A DNA stretch of 64,000 nt from Leucocoprinus leucothites (taxonomy: Eukaryota > Basidiomycota > Agaricomycetes > Agaricales > Agaricaceae): assembly GCA_013368445.1 (NCBI GenBank), contig JAACJO010000021.1, positions 434,001-498,000 of the forward strand. Reading direction: 5' to 3'. Shown here piece after piece: positions 1 to 11,539 of the stretch. The position numbers and the translations under genes were made by a program. The notes beneath the pieces were generated by a model, which was given only the letters and a program-made list of their open reading frames with translations, made no database searches and was not told the DNA's origin. The stretch's first letter is position 1. Every line of letters starts with the position of its first letter.

Positions 1-461
1 TAAGGGTCAGTGGAAGGTAAGTACGTATCAACTCAATCCTCGCGACGATCATATTCGGAGGGCACGAGGAATCACACTGTGCCTAGCTTCCTTTCGCCCA
101 CCCACCACTCCCCTATACATGGTTCCTACCCGACCGCGAATAGTACTGTGGAATCACGCAGTCGACCATCAGTAGGGATGCATTGAACGAGTCGTCCCCG
201 CGTTCCCCTTTCTGTCGACAAGTGTCAGTCTTGACCCCATATCGAAAACGCTGTTTGCGCCACCCAAACATACATAATACCGGGATTGCTATCACTGGCA
301 GTTTTAGAAATATGCCGTCATTCATTTTCACCATGGGGTCTATATGTGGCCTTGTTCTAGGGCCCCGCAAGTAGGTTTGCCAAAAACCTAATTCATCAGT
401 CCACTGCCTTACTTGTCCGTCGACGAACTCCTCTCGTCGATGACCAACTAGCATCTTGGCC

Positions 462-1717
462 ATGGCAAGCACAGTACTCACACGCCACTACATCAGCAGT
501 AAGCGCTTATAGATCCATGTCGCCCAAGATAGCGCTCTAATTCGCAATAGTAGTGGGGCTCTCCTTGCTCGTTTATGACAACATTTTATGTTGGGATAAA
601 GAGACTCGGTATATCTGGAAGTTAGTGTCTTCTACACGGCATTTCTGGATCTGATTCTCATGTATTGCCTCAGAAGTGACGCACCGTGGGCCGTCAAGGT
701 CAGCTTCTGCGTTTCTCGATATCTGGCGCTTGCTGGACAAATGTGAGGTTTCCTTTCTTCACATTTCCATACATGTAAAACCGACCTCCAAGAACCCTAG
801 CATGAATGTCATTTATTCATCGCCTACCATTCCGGATTGGAGGAACACAGACTGTCTCAGGTGGCACTGGCTTCAGGTATGTGTGCTGCAGCTGTTGTAT
901 TGGAATATGGAGGCCGTTATGATGGTAATCAGTCAGTTCATTTCCCTAATTTCGCATTTTTCTGCTCAATAATTCTCTCTTTCAGTTTATGCTTTATACA
1001 ACTGCTCAGCGTATGTTGGGTTTTTTTTGACTATATGGTCTATTGTATGCCGGGGATATGATGTGTGGTGGATATCAGCGACGATGCAGCAGGTGGAGTT
1101 AGACGGCGAATGCCTGATAAAGAAACGGCCGCCAGCTGCACACTGGTCTATGTGCGCATTTCTACTCCCAGCTAGTCCCAATGTGTCTGAATCTCACTGA
1201 GCCACCTTAGTCCTCTGACATTCATCAATCAAAGCGTTTTCTGGTCCCTGACATATCGAAAATATCGCAGTGCTATCCAGGAGGGATGGTCCGACAATCC
1301 ACTTCTTCAGCTGGTCATGAGGGATAATTCAGCTGTATTTCTTGGTATTGTATTGTGATTCTAATTTTTTCCAAACTCACTCACTCAACCGTTTCAAAGG
1401 CCTATTATTCTCGTTGATTCCTTGCGAGGTCTTCATCCAGCAGGCAATTCATTCTGCAATCCCGTACGTGTTTCTCTATTCCCCATTGCAAAGCTCACAA
1501 AGTAGTTTGGGTAGGATCATGATCTGTGTCGTCTCGATTATGGTCAGTAGTATGATAGACCCTACACTTCATATATTGATCTAATGTGGCGATTTGTTCG
1601 AAGTCGAGCAGGCTTATCCTCAACATACGAGGGCTCAGAGTCACGAGTGAAGATACGGAACTGATTGAAGTATTGACTGTAATCTCTGTACCGGAGACAC
1701 AATCACATTGTACGTAA
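462..1717 (+). CDS. DUF6533 membrane protein, copy A (9 exons, intact)
   Basis: Spliced by hand: exons 462-498, 551-620, 674-742, 801-931, 986-1151, 1211-1344, 1400-1463, 1503-1542 and 1604-1717 give an open 274-residue protein ending in TAA; all introns are GT...AG and the phases agree with the paralogues. The start MASTVLTRHYIS matches copy E (MTSEVFTRHYMN). Exons 1-2 carry the DUF6533 signature (GLSLLVYDNIL ... RYIW), exon 3 the SRYLALAGQ helix, exon 5 VYALYN-type and FLTIWSIVCRGYD hydrophobic segments, exon 6 INQSVFWSLTYRKYRSAIQEGW, and the last exon the SSRLILNIRGL tail. The family consists of multi-pass membrane proteins of unknown function found in basidiomycetes. Exon 6 is nine bases shorter than in the other copies. 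It is convergent with copy B. Function is not known and none is inferred beyond an integral membrane role. Confidence 0.85.
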
Positions 1718-2456
1718 TGGCCATGGGGAAGCCCCAGCATCATTGCCACGAGGAAGACTGTTTTATCACTCTCTCGCAAATTTGGGTCAGCTTATTGTAT
1801 TTAACGTAGTCAAAAATGAAACAGGCGATAATGGGTATTCGAGAACTGACGAGGAGCAACATATTGGAAGCCTTGTAACCTACGATTTCGACGACCGTGT
1901 TCTGCACATGCTGATAGAACGGCCTGTGCCTGCAGGAGAGAAGAATGGTACCCTATTGACTGGGTCTATCTCTCGTATGTTTTCCTAGCTCCATAAGGAT
2001 ACGAGGAGGCCTTAATCCATGATAGACACAGTGACTACGGGAGAATTCCCCGTCCGAAGGAACGAAAATATGTCCCTATACTACATCCCAACTACTAGTG
2101 TACTACTTACGACAAGCTCGTACCGCTAGCAATCAACTTGAGTGCTGCGATCTGATACTACGAGGGAGCGAAGGAGGCCAGTGCACGCCAATGCTACTAC
2201 AAAATCAAATTAGCAGAAAAATCAGAAGATTCGTCACACATTGTAAGACATGCTGGGCTCGAGAGTGACGTAGCGTGTGCTGTATGATCCCCTCTGGGTG
2301 CATGGAGGAATGTCACATCTTTACCTCGCAGCTAGCAATATGACATGTTTCGCGACCTTTGACCAGATCTAGAGCACCCGACCCTAGTAGGCGAGTGATG
2401 GGATGTGTTGCCCATTATGCTTCATGCTCAAAACACCCCAATCCTTTTGAATCAGA
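1718..2456. other. Intergenic spacer between convergent genes A and B
   Basis: This spacer holds the 3' ends of two convergent DUF6533 genes. A short open frame at 1743-1988 (+) shows no domain I recognise and no paralogous copy in the window. No RNA gene or repeat was seen. Confidence 0.5.
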
Positions 2457-3688
2457 TCAGGAGATTTCCGTTGTTACAACGGTCGTCAATTCTATGTCAG
2501 AATGTGTCTCGTTTTTGAGATTACGTGTGTTGAGAACGAGTCTGGAAGGCTGGATATACCATGTTCAGTGGAAAAAAATGCTGAGACAAGGAATGAAATT
2601 ACGATGACAGATAGTAAACAAGTCATGATACTGTGAATGAAATCCGATAAATAGGGTGAAATTGAAAGAAAAGGCGGGGTGCTTCGTACCAGAAAATAAT
2701 ATGACCCTGTTGTTTGACATAAAATTCATATGGCACTATAGACGCCAGGAGTCCTTGACCAAACTAGGATTATTGCGCTTGTGTTAAACGGATCCGAGTG
2801 TATTCACCTCCCAACAGCAAAAAAGCCCACGAGTTGTCTCGGATTACTATCCGGATGAGAGGACGATCTGACCACCCTTGTGTAACAGCACTTCGATATT
2901 TCCAATAGCTCAAACACCAAAACATCGCCTGATTTAAGACAATTCCAAGACTGTATGTGGCCAAGTATTCAGTATGAGAGGAACTTCGATAAATTTTCAA
3001 TCTTGCTTACAGGAACCATTTTGCATTGTCTGGTGGTTTCTTAGGAACACAGTAAATATCCGTTTCGATCTGAGCTACCGCAGTGGGCAAGCTCCAAGCG
3101 TTATATGCTCGACAAAGCAGGTACCAAAAGGTCAGAACGGCACCAATCCAAAATTTGCGGTCATATAATGCGTAAACTTTGGGTAGGGTAAGCATGCCAT
3201 GAGTAGGGTGCTAACGGCCGCCGTATCACTCACCTCTCATCATCATGATAAACTCCATATTAAACAACAATGTCATCAACACCCCCATCTGAAACTCGAA
3301 CCATGCGAGACAGTTCCCATCTTGCCATCGTAGGAAAAGGGGAGATGAATATACGACGTTCGCACTGTGCAATGTGAGATGCGAGAAAACAGCCAAGAAC
3401 TCAAGATTCACATATGGCCGGCGAGAGCAAAATATCGGCTGAGAAAGAACGACATCTTGACTATCCGGGTAGAGTCCCTAGGCGACTTTATTTCAGAATG
3501 GCGAGGCCAAGACTTTAACGAGGAAACACACATCCAAACCAACCGAATCTCATCCTGCCACGTAAGGATATGGTCGTAAAGGAGTAAAGCTAGACCAGCT
3601 ACTGAGAAATGATTGAAATTCGAAGGCTATACCCAAAGAAGAAAGGCCTACTGTTGATACACTGCCTGGTATACGCTTCGCCCGACAT
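2457..3688 (-). CDS. DUF6533 membrane protein, copy B (9 exons, intact)
   Basis: Minus-strand exons 3688-3652, 3601-3532, 3477-3412, 3364-3234, 3176-3011, 2950-2808, 2753-2690, 2630-2603 and 2549-2457 join into an open frame of 265 residues. The protein begins MSGEAYTRQCIN and carries GLALLLYDHILTWQDEIRLVW (DUF6533 signature), SFFLSRYFALAGHM, VYALYDRKFW and FWYLLCRAYNAW, then NQAMFWCLSYWKYRSAV, VPYEFYVKQ and the tail SRLVLNTRNL. Exon lengths equal those of copies C and D except for the last exon. Exon 8 is 28 nt, against 40 nt in A and E, so B belongs with C and D. It is predicted to be a multi-pass membrane protein of unknown function. Confidence 0.85.
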
Positions 3689-4312
3689 AGAGGTTGGGGC
3701 TTGTGTTCTAACGTGGCTACTCGTGGTGGCTGGTGTACAAATCAGTGACCTGGGAATGCTGTTTGCCATCATAGCGGCATCTGGCAACGATGAAGTTGGT
3801 TCCAGTTGGGGTTACCAATAACGCCGCTTGGTCAGGGACTGGGCCCAGGGTCAATCATGAGTGCATCTTAAACTCCCTTCCCGAGCTCAGGTGCTATATC
3901 ATTGCACATGACCACATAACTGAGTCTACCTGGTATTTCTTCAATACCCATACGAGCTCCCGCCAGTGAAGTACACATGCATCCTGAGATGATAGCACAA
4001 AGACCAGGGCTGTTCACAAAGGGTTGTACGAGGCTGTGTATAGGCTGTTGAATTGAAGGGAATAGGGGCTCGAATGACACTTGTTTTTTCGGATGCTCGG
4101 CCCCGACCAGGGTCAAAGTTTACTTTATATCTGTATTCCGTATGCCGTCATTCCCCCTTGATACTAACCAACTTGCGCGGGAGTCATCACTCAGAATGAG
4201 GCACCTAGTGGCTTGTGAGTTTCTCAAGAACTCGAACCACCCGGCGCATCATCACTCGTTAGTATTAATCTAGTGAGTGCAGCTCGTAGACTTCCCTTCG
4301 ACTCGTCTCGTC
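3689..4312. other. Gap between copy B and relic G
   Basis: This stretch includes the upstream region of copy B. An open frame at 3868-4116 (-) contains a hydrophobic run but has no recognisable domain or paralogue here. I see nothing that can be called a gene with confidence. Confidence 0.4.
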
Positions 4313-4799
4313 ATGATAAGCGATGTCCTTACCTGACCATGTTTGAGTAGAGCAATCTCCTGAACCATCACCCCATCCGAAGTTGCAGGTCTCCTTACTT
4401 GTTTATGGTATATTTACCTCCTCGAGCTGGGATAGAGAAAGATGATATATATAGTTCCTCTGTTTTTGTCTGACTTATCTAATGTTGCCACCTTGTGATA
4501 AGCCCTGAGTCGATGTCTAAGAGTTAGTTTGTTTGACAGGCGTATTTTTGTCAATATTACCTCACGAATTATACATCAAACTATCATGTGAGGGTCCCGT
4601 ACGCATCCTCCCGCACTCAGGAAATGCGAAACCCCAAAGTGAGCTTACTAGAGTCTTAATCTGTACCTTCTCCATCACGTTCCGTGATTTAGGCTATAAT
4701 CGGGCCCCCAATGACAAGTTCTGTCCACAGTCGGATCGGTTAATCCTTAAAATATACAGGGCTTCATGGAGGTGTTGGAGAGTGAGATTCCGGCTTTAA
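4313..4799 (+). pseudogene. DUF6533 relic G: exons 1-2 joined to exons 7-9
   Basis: The sequence at 4313 aligns with exon 1 of copy E but has an in-frame TGA (ATG ATA AGC GAT GTC CTT ACC TGA). About 4391-4460 resembles exon 2 (TTTACCTCCTCGAGCTGGGAT), again with a stop. The next recognisable piece, 4541-4599, is exon 7 (VFLSILPHELYIK), followed by exon 8 (ELTRVLICTFSIT) and exon 9 (SDRLILKIYRA, ending TAA at about 4799). Exons 3-6, which encode the central membrane helices, are missing. It is a dead, internally deleted copy. Confidence 0.7.
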
Positions 4800-5547
4800 T
4801 ACCTACAACGGGAACCTAGTTGCATGCGCAACTAACGGGGATTCCATTCAAATATGCTAAAATCTGGAGGATTAGTTCAAGCTACTTTCCGTTCACCCAA
4901 ACGATAACCCGCCAGACTTCCATAGCGACACCCCCACACTGTGGCATACCAAATTCCAACTGAAATTCATGCGATGGCCCATGATGCTCCAGGTATGTAA
5001 GTCTTCCAAGCCCGCTCGGTGCACACTAACTGATATCTCTTAACTCTCCGATCGCATTATGAAATGATGCTCGGAAAACGTTGCAGAAAGGGTTGACAAG
5101 ATGTACAATCGGTCGCGGGTGTAAATTCGCGATGAGGCTGCATCGACGAGGGCTATCCCCACAAAGAAAGAAACATTTCGGCGAGCTGGGAATCCATGGG
5201 CGAAAGCGGAGGCCGATCAACAAGAGCGTAAATAAAAGGCTCGAATCAGGGTATGTCAATTCATCGACCTTAAGGCCTTGAGGTTCGATAAAACGCGATT
5301 GGCACGGACTGGATGACAACGATCACATTACATTTGCTCGTCGTTCGATCTTTGTGTCTGTAGCAGAACGATTAACCGAACATTCATCTGCTCTTGTATT
5401 ACATGTTTATATTCTCTCTATTCAGAACCCTGAATCTCACAAAACATGCCACAGGAATTATACCTTTACTCACCTGGACATCTCGAGGTCGGGAAACGAT
5501 GCTCCAAGCCAATTAGCCTCTCCATTCACCCACCCCAATGCCGCGTG
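4800..5547. other. Gap without recognisable gene
   Basis: There are short open frames on both strands, for example 5081-5281 (+) and 5026-5319 (-), but no domain, paralogue or splice model that I can support. It may be decayed coding sequence. Confidence 0.4.
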
Positions 5548-6180
5548 GTGGGTTATGGCTGCTTCATAACCAGACTTCTCTGATGTGATTCACCCGAATT
5601 TCGTTCCCTACAGCAGATCGACTTCATCATTTCCACTCCAGCCTGCTTCGAAGCTACGGCGAGGTACCGAAAGATGATAGGCGATGTCAGCGACCTACAA
5701 AGAGGCGGTGCGTGCCAAGACTTACTAACTACAAGATCACCTGAACGTGGATGAGGGGAGGAGTAACAATAAAGGGGCCATCTGTGCACTGTCACGAGGC
5801 TTCACTGCAGAAAACAAGAGCCTTGCTGAGTCTTTGGGTGACATGAGATCCGTCCGTCATCGAGGTGAGAAAACCTGCCTATAGATACGATGTTATCGAA
5901 AGGGAGCGTTGTGGGCGGCAATAAGGGAAATATCAGGGAGAAGGACCGAGTTCAAATGTATTCCTATAACTATGAGTTTCTCCCTCTAGTTCGAGATCTA
6001 TCGGCCGAAATTGGACTGCGAACGAACAATGCGGGCTGGAAAAGAAGAACTGCATGTCGATTTGCGGGCTTGTCTGCCATAGTACGTGCTTTAGAGAGCC
6101 GGATTTTCTGGTAGTGATTTATAAAAAGCGAGTTCTTAGAGGATAACGATGGCGCACGGTTGCGAGGGATCACCGTCACC
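5548..6180. repeat. Dispersed repeat R1, copy a
   Basis: This stretch is similar to 11540-12005 and 17080-17530. Shared words include a GTGGGCGGC-AAGGGAAATAT block and CGAGTTCAAAT..ACTCCTATAAC. The portion 5548-5740 (TGGGTTATGG...) is shared with 17285-17520 but lies on the other side of the core there, so the repeat is rearranged between copies. I recognise no coding potential. Confidence 0.6.
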
Positions 6181-6356
6181 AGAACTCAGTTGAATTCAGT
6201 AGTCCGCAAGCAACAAAGTAGAGAAGGAAAGTGCTCGCATCATGATCAACGTAGGTTTATTCATGTTTGCATTGACCTTTAAAGTACCAAGGCTAATACT
6301 TTGTTTATGTCTCGCTCGATGTCCAAATAGACTCTCAATGAGATCTGAGATCTGAG

Positions 6357-6648
6357 AGGCGGTACATTTGGAGGTAAACTTTACTAAGGACGTTTACTAT
6401 ATACGGTATCTGGCTCATTTGGCGATACAGCCTTAATCACTCAACGGGCCACTAAGCTGAAAATTTTTCACCCCGCGATACCTCGCAATTGCAGGGCAAA
6501 TGTAGGCCCTGCGGCTCCACTCACCGACCATTTGACTGATAATAGCAATAGATCCTAGCACGAACGTGGTCTCCTCATCGCCGACCCGTCCGGATTGGGG
6601 GGCACTGGCCTCCTTCCGATGGCACACATGTCAAATCTATGCTACCCG
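6357..6648 (+). pseudogene. Truncated DUF6533 relic F1 (end of exon 2 to exon 4)
   Basis: It starts inside exon 2 (GGCGGTACATTTGGAG then a GT donor), continues through exon 3 (CGCGATACCTCGCAATTGCAGGG) and stops within exon 4 after CAAATCTATGCTACCCG. It aligns best with copy E and relic F2. Nothing before exon 2 or after the break is present, so it cannot encode a product. The break abuts the C/D duplication unit. Confidence 0.7.
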
Positions 6649-8165
6649 AGTTGAACGCTAACTCCCCAGTCTGGCTGTGAAAGCCAGGGGTACAATTATA
6701 TTGCCCACCAGGTCTTCCTCTCGTTTCTTTATAATTTACTTCATTTTACATGGTATTCCTAGTTACGATGGTTGACATGTCAACTTGTTCGACTTCCGAG
6801 TCGGTCTCATATTTGAGACAGCGTATGTTGAGTACGAGTCTGCACGGCTGGGTGATAAACTGACTCAGTCAAAAGGCAAGTTGAGAAGAGCAAAGGACGT
6901 ACAATGATAGACAACAAACATGTCATGATGCTGTGGATGAATTTTAATTAATCAGGAAAAATCAAAAGAGACGGCATTCCGTACCAGAAAATAATATGAC
7001 CTTGGTTTTTCACATAAACATCATATGGTATCAAGGACACCAGAACCCCTTGAACCGGCTAGAATCATTGTGTTGATCTTTCCGAGAAGCGAAGCAGACT
7101 CACCTACTAATAATAAAAAGGCCCACGAGTTATCCCGTATCACTAGTCGAATGAGAGAGTAATCTGACCACCCATCCCTAACGGCACACCGGTATTTCCG
7201 ATAACTCAAGCACCAGAACATTGCTTGATTTAGGATAATCACCACGCTATTGAGATGGGTTATGACCGGCAAGATCAAGAACGACGGCCAAATATGAACA
7301 CTTGCTAAGTTATCCATCTGGAGGTACCGGGCGATTTTATAGGAATGCAGTTGATATTTGTCTCAACTTGAGCTACTGCTCTAGGCAGGGCCCAAGCGTT
7401 GTAAGTTCGACAAAGCATGTACCAAGCCGCTAGTACGGCTCCAACCCAGAATTTGTGGTTGTATAATGCATGTACTCAAGATGGATGAGCACATAACCAG
7501 AAGCCCGACCGGGCTGCAATGCTCACCTCTCATCATCATAATGAACTCCATATTGAACACCAGAACCATCATTGCACCCATCTGGAACTTGAACCATGCT
7601 AGGCAATCCCCATTCTGCCGTTGGATGAAATATGGTGATGAATATATGACGTTGACGCTGTCTGATTTGAGTGGCGAGGATGTTGTAAATGACTTGAGAC
7701 TCACATGTGGCCTGCGAGAGCGAAGTATCTACTGATGAAATATGTCGCCTTCATTGTCCAGGTCGAGTTTCTAGATTCCCGTAGACTCCCATTCAGATCA
7801 AGGAGCGGAACCTCAAGACGAAAGTCGTACCTCCAAACGTACTGAATCTCATCTTGCCACGTAAGGATGTGGTCGTAAAGGAGTAATGCCAGACCAACCA
7901 CTACCAAGGACACCCATTGATTAAGGTTAATATCAGTTGATCTCGGCGAAAGTCGGCTTACCGTTGATGTATTGTCTTGTGTAAAGCTCTTTAGACATGG
8001 AGGAGGGTGCTAAAGTTCGTCAATGGGATCCTCTTCCTGGCGGTCTGCTTTCAAAGGGCATGCTAGAATCGAGACGAAAGTGCTAGGTAACGTGGTGGGA
8101 ACACATGATGGCATCTGTCAAGGACATGCTCAGGGGTCAAGTATCCAGGAAAAAAAACGCATGGA
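6649..8165. repeat. Segmental duplication unit 1 (carries copy C)
   Basis: About 1.5 kb is nearly colinear with 9601-11125. The two begin with almost the same sequence (AGTTGAAC.CT.ACTCCCC) and run through the gene and its upstream region to the GTCAAGTATCCAGGAAAA block. Differences are scattered substitutions and small indels, so it is a fairly recent local duplication. Confidence 0.85.
6746..7998 (-). pseudogene. DUF6533 copy C, splice donor of exon 5 lost
   Basis: Exons 7998-7962, 7900-7831, 7770-7705, 7657-7527, 7474 to about 7312, 7246-7104, 7048-6985, 6930-6903 and 6847-6746 match copy D almost base for base. Protein landmarks are MSKELYTRQYIN, GLALLLYDHILTWQDEIQYVW, NQAMFWCLSYRKYRCAV and the tail CRLVLNIRCL. 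At the end of exon 5, copy D has TGG ATC TG followed by GTGAGT; copy C reads TGG ATA ACT TAG, so the donor is deleted and an in-frame stop appears. All other junctions are intact, so the damage is recent. The gene could still give a truncated product of about 157 residues, but it is probably a pseudogene. Confidence 0.75.
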
Positions 8166-9114
8166 AACCATCCTGAGTCTCATGGAGTGAGGCTTGGGAG
8201 GTGTTAACCACAATGAATACTATGGGAGGTCCGTACCTCGGACAGATCCATACTTCGGACGCGCTTTTGTATCTCATGTTCTGGCCGGCCAAGCTTCATA
8301 AAGATTGCTACTCTATAGCTGATTCTCTTGCACAAAGTAAGATATGCGCATTTTTAAGGGTGTAAATTGAGTGGTTGTGGAGGATGAGCGCTTGAGCAAC
8401 GGGGCTGATGTCATTCTTAGTTACCCTTGCCGGAAGTCGCGTGTCGGAGTTTCAATCCCCATCAGTTAGTTTGGAAGATCGCGTCGCAGTTGGGCCGCCG
8501 TGTCAAGCCCTGTAACACTCGAGCTACTCTTTCCAGGTATAATACAGCACTGTGAACGCGAATGCAAGACGCGCTGCGAATTTTTTTGTACGCGTAGGTT
8601 CGTTGCGTCTCATTATCAATACCTGAGTACTGCTGAATATTATACACAACGGAAAACTACCAATTTAATATAGATCGCGTCATACCAAGTACTAAGTGTG
8701 GGCAGGAGGGAAAGAAAAGGAATTAGCTAGGCTCTGCGCCGATGTTGTACTGCTTCGCAAGGCTTTGGTGGAGAAAGAAGGTGAGAAGATTTGAGATTTG
8801 TTTGCCCGCTGCTCTGCTGGACGCTGGGTGTTGACAGCTTCCGTTGTAAGGCACCCTTGCTCAATCTCCCGGGGACTTCACCACCCCTATTTATGAGCTA
8901 ATATCTGTTGAATTATTAATTAATATATTTGAGCAATTGAGAAATGTACCCGCCATCTCCATTCTCATTTTTATTATATCTTACTGTTTCTATCCTTCAA
9001 ATACAGTAAGCTACCGACGTGTATTCCTTCACTGTTTTTTCCCCGTAATACACCCACTTTTCATCCTCTCACAATATTACCGCCATTGTCATTACTGGTC
9101 AAGCTGATCCCATT
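8166..9114. other. Gap without recognisable gene
   Basis: The first part is upstream of copy C; the rest includes an A+T-rich stretch at about 8900-9000. A tRNA-like T-arm word near 8445 does not extend to a cloverleaf. No gene is supported. Confidence 0.45.
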
Positions 9115-9550
9115 CGGGTAGCATAGATTTGTCATTTTTTCCATCGTTAGTAGGCCAGTGGCCCCCAATCCGGACAGTCGGCGATGAGAAGACCACGTTC
9201 ATGCTAGAACTTATCGCTATTATCAGTCAAACGATAAGAAAGTGGAGGGGCATGACCTACATTTGCCCTGCAATGCAAGGTGACGTGAGATGGAAAAATT
9301 CAGCCTAATTACCCAAGGAGTATCACAGTTGCAACGTCAAGTGAGCCAGAGGTAGTGACTGAGAATCCTGAGTAAGACTTACCTCCAGATGTACCGCCTC
9401 CGATCATTATCCCAGCTCACAAAGGTATCGTAAACGAGCAAAGAAAGGCCGAAAACCGCATTAATGAAACAATGAAACAGAGCGCTGTAGACATGATCGA
9501 AGTTCGAAGGCATAAGGCTGTTGATATAATCTCATGGCTTCACTTGTCAT
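9115..9550 (-). pseudogene. Truncated DUF6533 relic F2 (exons 1-4 part)
   Basis: On the minus strand it begins with an ATGACAAGTGAAG start like copy E, then exon 2 (LSLLVYDTFVSWDND), exon 3 and part of exon 4, and ends at CAAATCTATGCTACCCG, the same break as relic F1. Similarity to the region upstream of copy E continues to about 9600, where the second duplication unit starts. It cannot give a full protein. Confidence 0.7.
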
Positions 9551-9600
9551 CTTGCGACAAAAGTGGTTCGAGGGAAAACCACCGGGGGAGCATGTGGTGA

Positions 9601-11125
9601 GTTGAACACTGACTCCCCAGTTTGGCGGTGAAAGCCAGGGGAACAATTATACTGCCCATCAGGTCTTCCTCTCGTTTCTCTATGATTTATTTCATTTTAC
9701 ATGGTATTCCTAGTTACGACGGTTGACATTTCAACTTGTTCGGCTTCCGAGTACGTCTCATATTTGAGACCACGTATGTTGAGTACGAGTCTGCATGGCT
9801 GAGTAATCAATTGACTCAGTCAAAAGGCAAATTGAGATAAACGAGCGAAGCACGTACAATAATAGACAGTAAACATGTCATGATGCTGTGGATGAATTTT
9901 AATTAATCAAGAAAAATCAAAAGAGACGTCGGATTTCGTACCAGAAAATAATATGACCTTGTTGATTCACATAAACATCATATTGTATCAAGGACACCAG
10001 AACCCCTTGAACCGGCTAGAATCATTGTGTTGATCTTTCCGAGAAGTAAAGCTGACTCACCCACTAATAATAAAAAAGTCCACGAATTATCCCGTATCAC
10101 TAGTCGAATGAGAGAGTGATCTGACCACCCTTCCCTAACAGCAGTCCGATATTTCCAATAACTCAAGTACCAGAACATTGCCTGATTTAGGATAATCACC
10201 GCACTATTGAGACGGGGTATGACCGGCAAGATCAAGAACGAGGGCCAAATGGTATGAAGAATTGCTGAGTCACTCACCAGATCCATCTAGAGGTGTCGGG
10301 CGATTTTGTAGGAATGCAATTCATATCTATCTCAACTTCAGCTACCGCTGTAGGCAGGGCCCAGGCATTGTAAATTCGACAAAGCATGTACCAAGCCGCT
10401 AGTATGGCTCCAGCCCAGAATTTGCGGTTGTATAATGCGTACACTTAAGATGGATGAGCATATAAGCAGAAGCCCGATCAGTGCCGCAATGCTCACCTCT
10501 CATCATCATAATGAACTCCATATTGAACACCAGAACCATCATTGCACCCATCTGGAACTTGAACCATGCTAGGCAATCCCCATTCTGCCGTTGGATGAAA
10601 TATGGTGATGAATATATGACGTTGACGCTGTCTGATTTGAGTGGCGAGGGTGTTATAAATGACTCGATACTCACATGTGGCCTGCGAGAGCGAAGTATCT
10701 ACTGATGAAATATGTCGCCTTGATTATCAAGGTCGAGTTTCTAGATTCCCGTAGACTCCCATTCAGAGCAAGGAACAGAACCTCAAGACGAAAGTCGTAC
10801 CTCCAAACGTACTGAATCTCATCTTGCCACGTAAGGATGTGGTCGTAAAGGAGTAATGCCAGGCCAGCCACTGCCAAAGATACCCATTGATCAAGGTTAA
10901 TATCAGTTGATCTCGGTGGAGGTCAGCCTACGATTGATGTATTGTCTTGTATAAAGCTCTTTGGACATAGATGAGGGTGGTAAAGTTCGTCAATGGGATC
11001 CTCTTCCTGGCGGTCTGCGTTCGAAGGGCATGCTAGAATCGGGACGAAAGTGCTAGGTAACGTAGTGGGAACACATGACGGCATCTGTCAAGGACATGCT
11101 CAGGGGTCAAGTATCCAGGAAAATA
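9601..11125. repeat. Segmental duplication unit 2 (carries copy D)
   Basis: This is the partner of 6649-8165. The same start word, the same gene order and the same upstream block (GTTCGTCAATGGGATCCTC to GTATCCAGGAAAA) are present. The flanks differ: unit 1 is preceded by relic F1 (+), unit 2 by relic F2 (-). Confidence 0.85.
9697..10968 (-). CDS. DUF6533 membrane protein, copy D (9 exons, intact)
   Basis: Exons 10968-10932, 10870-10801, 10740-10675, 10627-10497, 10443-10278, 10203-10061, 10005-9942, 9885-9858 and 9798-9697 make an open 268-residue protein. It starts MSKELYTRQYIN, carries the LAGLALLLYDHIL DUF6533 signature, TYFISRYFALAGHM, YNRKFWAGAILAAWYMLCR, NQAMFWYLSYWKYRTAV, QYDVYVNQQGHIIFW and the tail CRLVLNIRGL. 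It is the intact twin of copy C: exon lengths are the same and it retains the GTGAGT donor that C has lost. Upstream sequence is shared with C, so the two probably started with the same promoter. It is a multi-pass membrane protein of unknown function. Confidence 0.85.
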
Positions 11126-11539
11126 ACATGGAAACCATCCCGAGTCCTCACTCCGTGAGACTCGGGAGAAAGTACATAATTATGATGAAAATTCAATGAT
11201 GCCTTCATGGCAATCGACGTCAACGACCAGGTTACCTCCACACTCATGAGAAAAAACTTCAATTCGGGGCCCTTGGGTCAGACTCACATATATTAAATGT
11301 GAGCCACAAGGGATATTTAAGTTGATGTTGTTTTGGAAAGTGAGCATTAGTCTTGAGTACACGCCATGAGCGCTTGTGGATGTCCAGAAACCATGTAATA
11401 CCGTTTTACACAAAAACCTGCCTATCCGAGTTTGCTCACTCCTGTTCTGCCTCTACACTATTCGTTATTTTATTATTCATACTATAATGGAATACAGAAA
11501 TACTTGCTGACTACATGTCTCAAGAACACCTGAATAAGA
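11126..11539. other. Gap upstream of copy D
   Basis: An open frame at 11180-11413 (-) is not recognisable, and no repeat partner was found in the window. I see no gene that can be supported. Confidence 0.4.

Noticed and set aside
113..481. 122-codon frame on the minus strand upstream of copy A
   Set aside because: It overlaps exon 1 of copy A in antisense and shows no domain. The sense reading is backed by four paralogues.
8415..8460. tRNA-like words (GAGTTTCAATCCCC T-arm look)
   Set aside because: No acceptor stem or full cloverleaf can be drawn around it and the A-box spacing is wrong.
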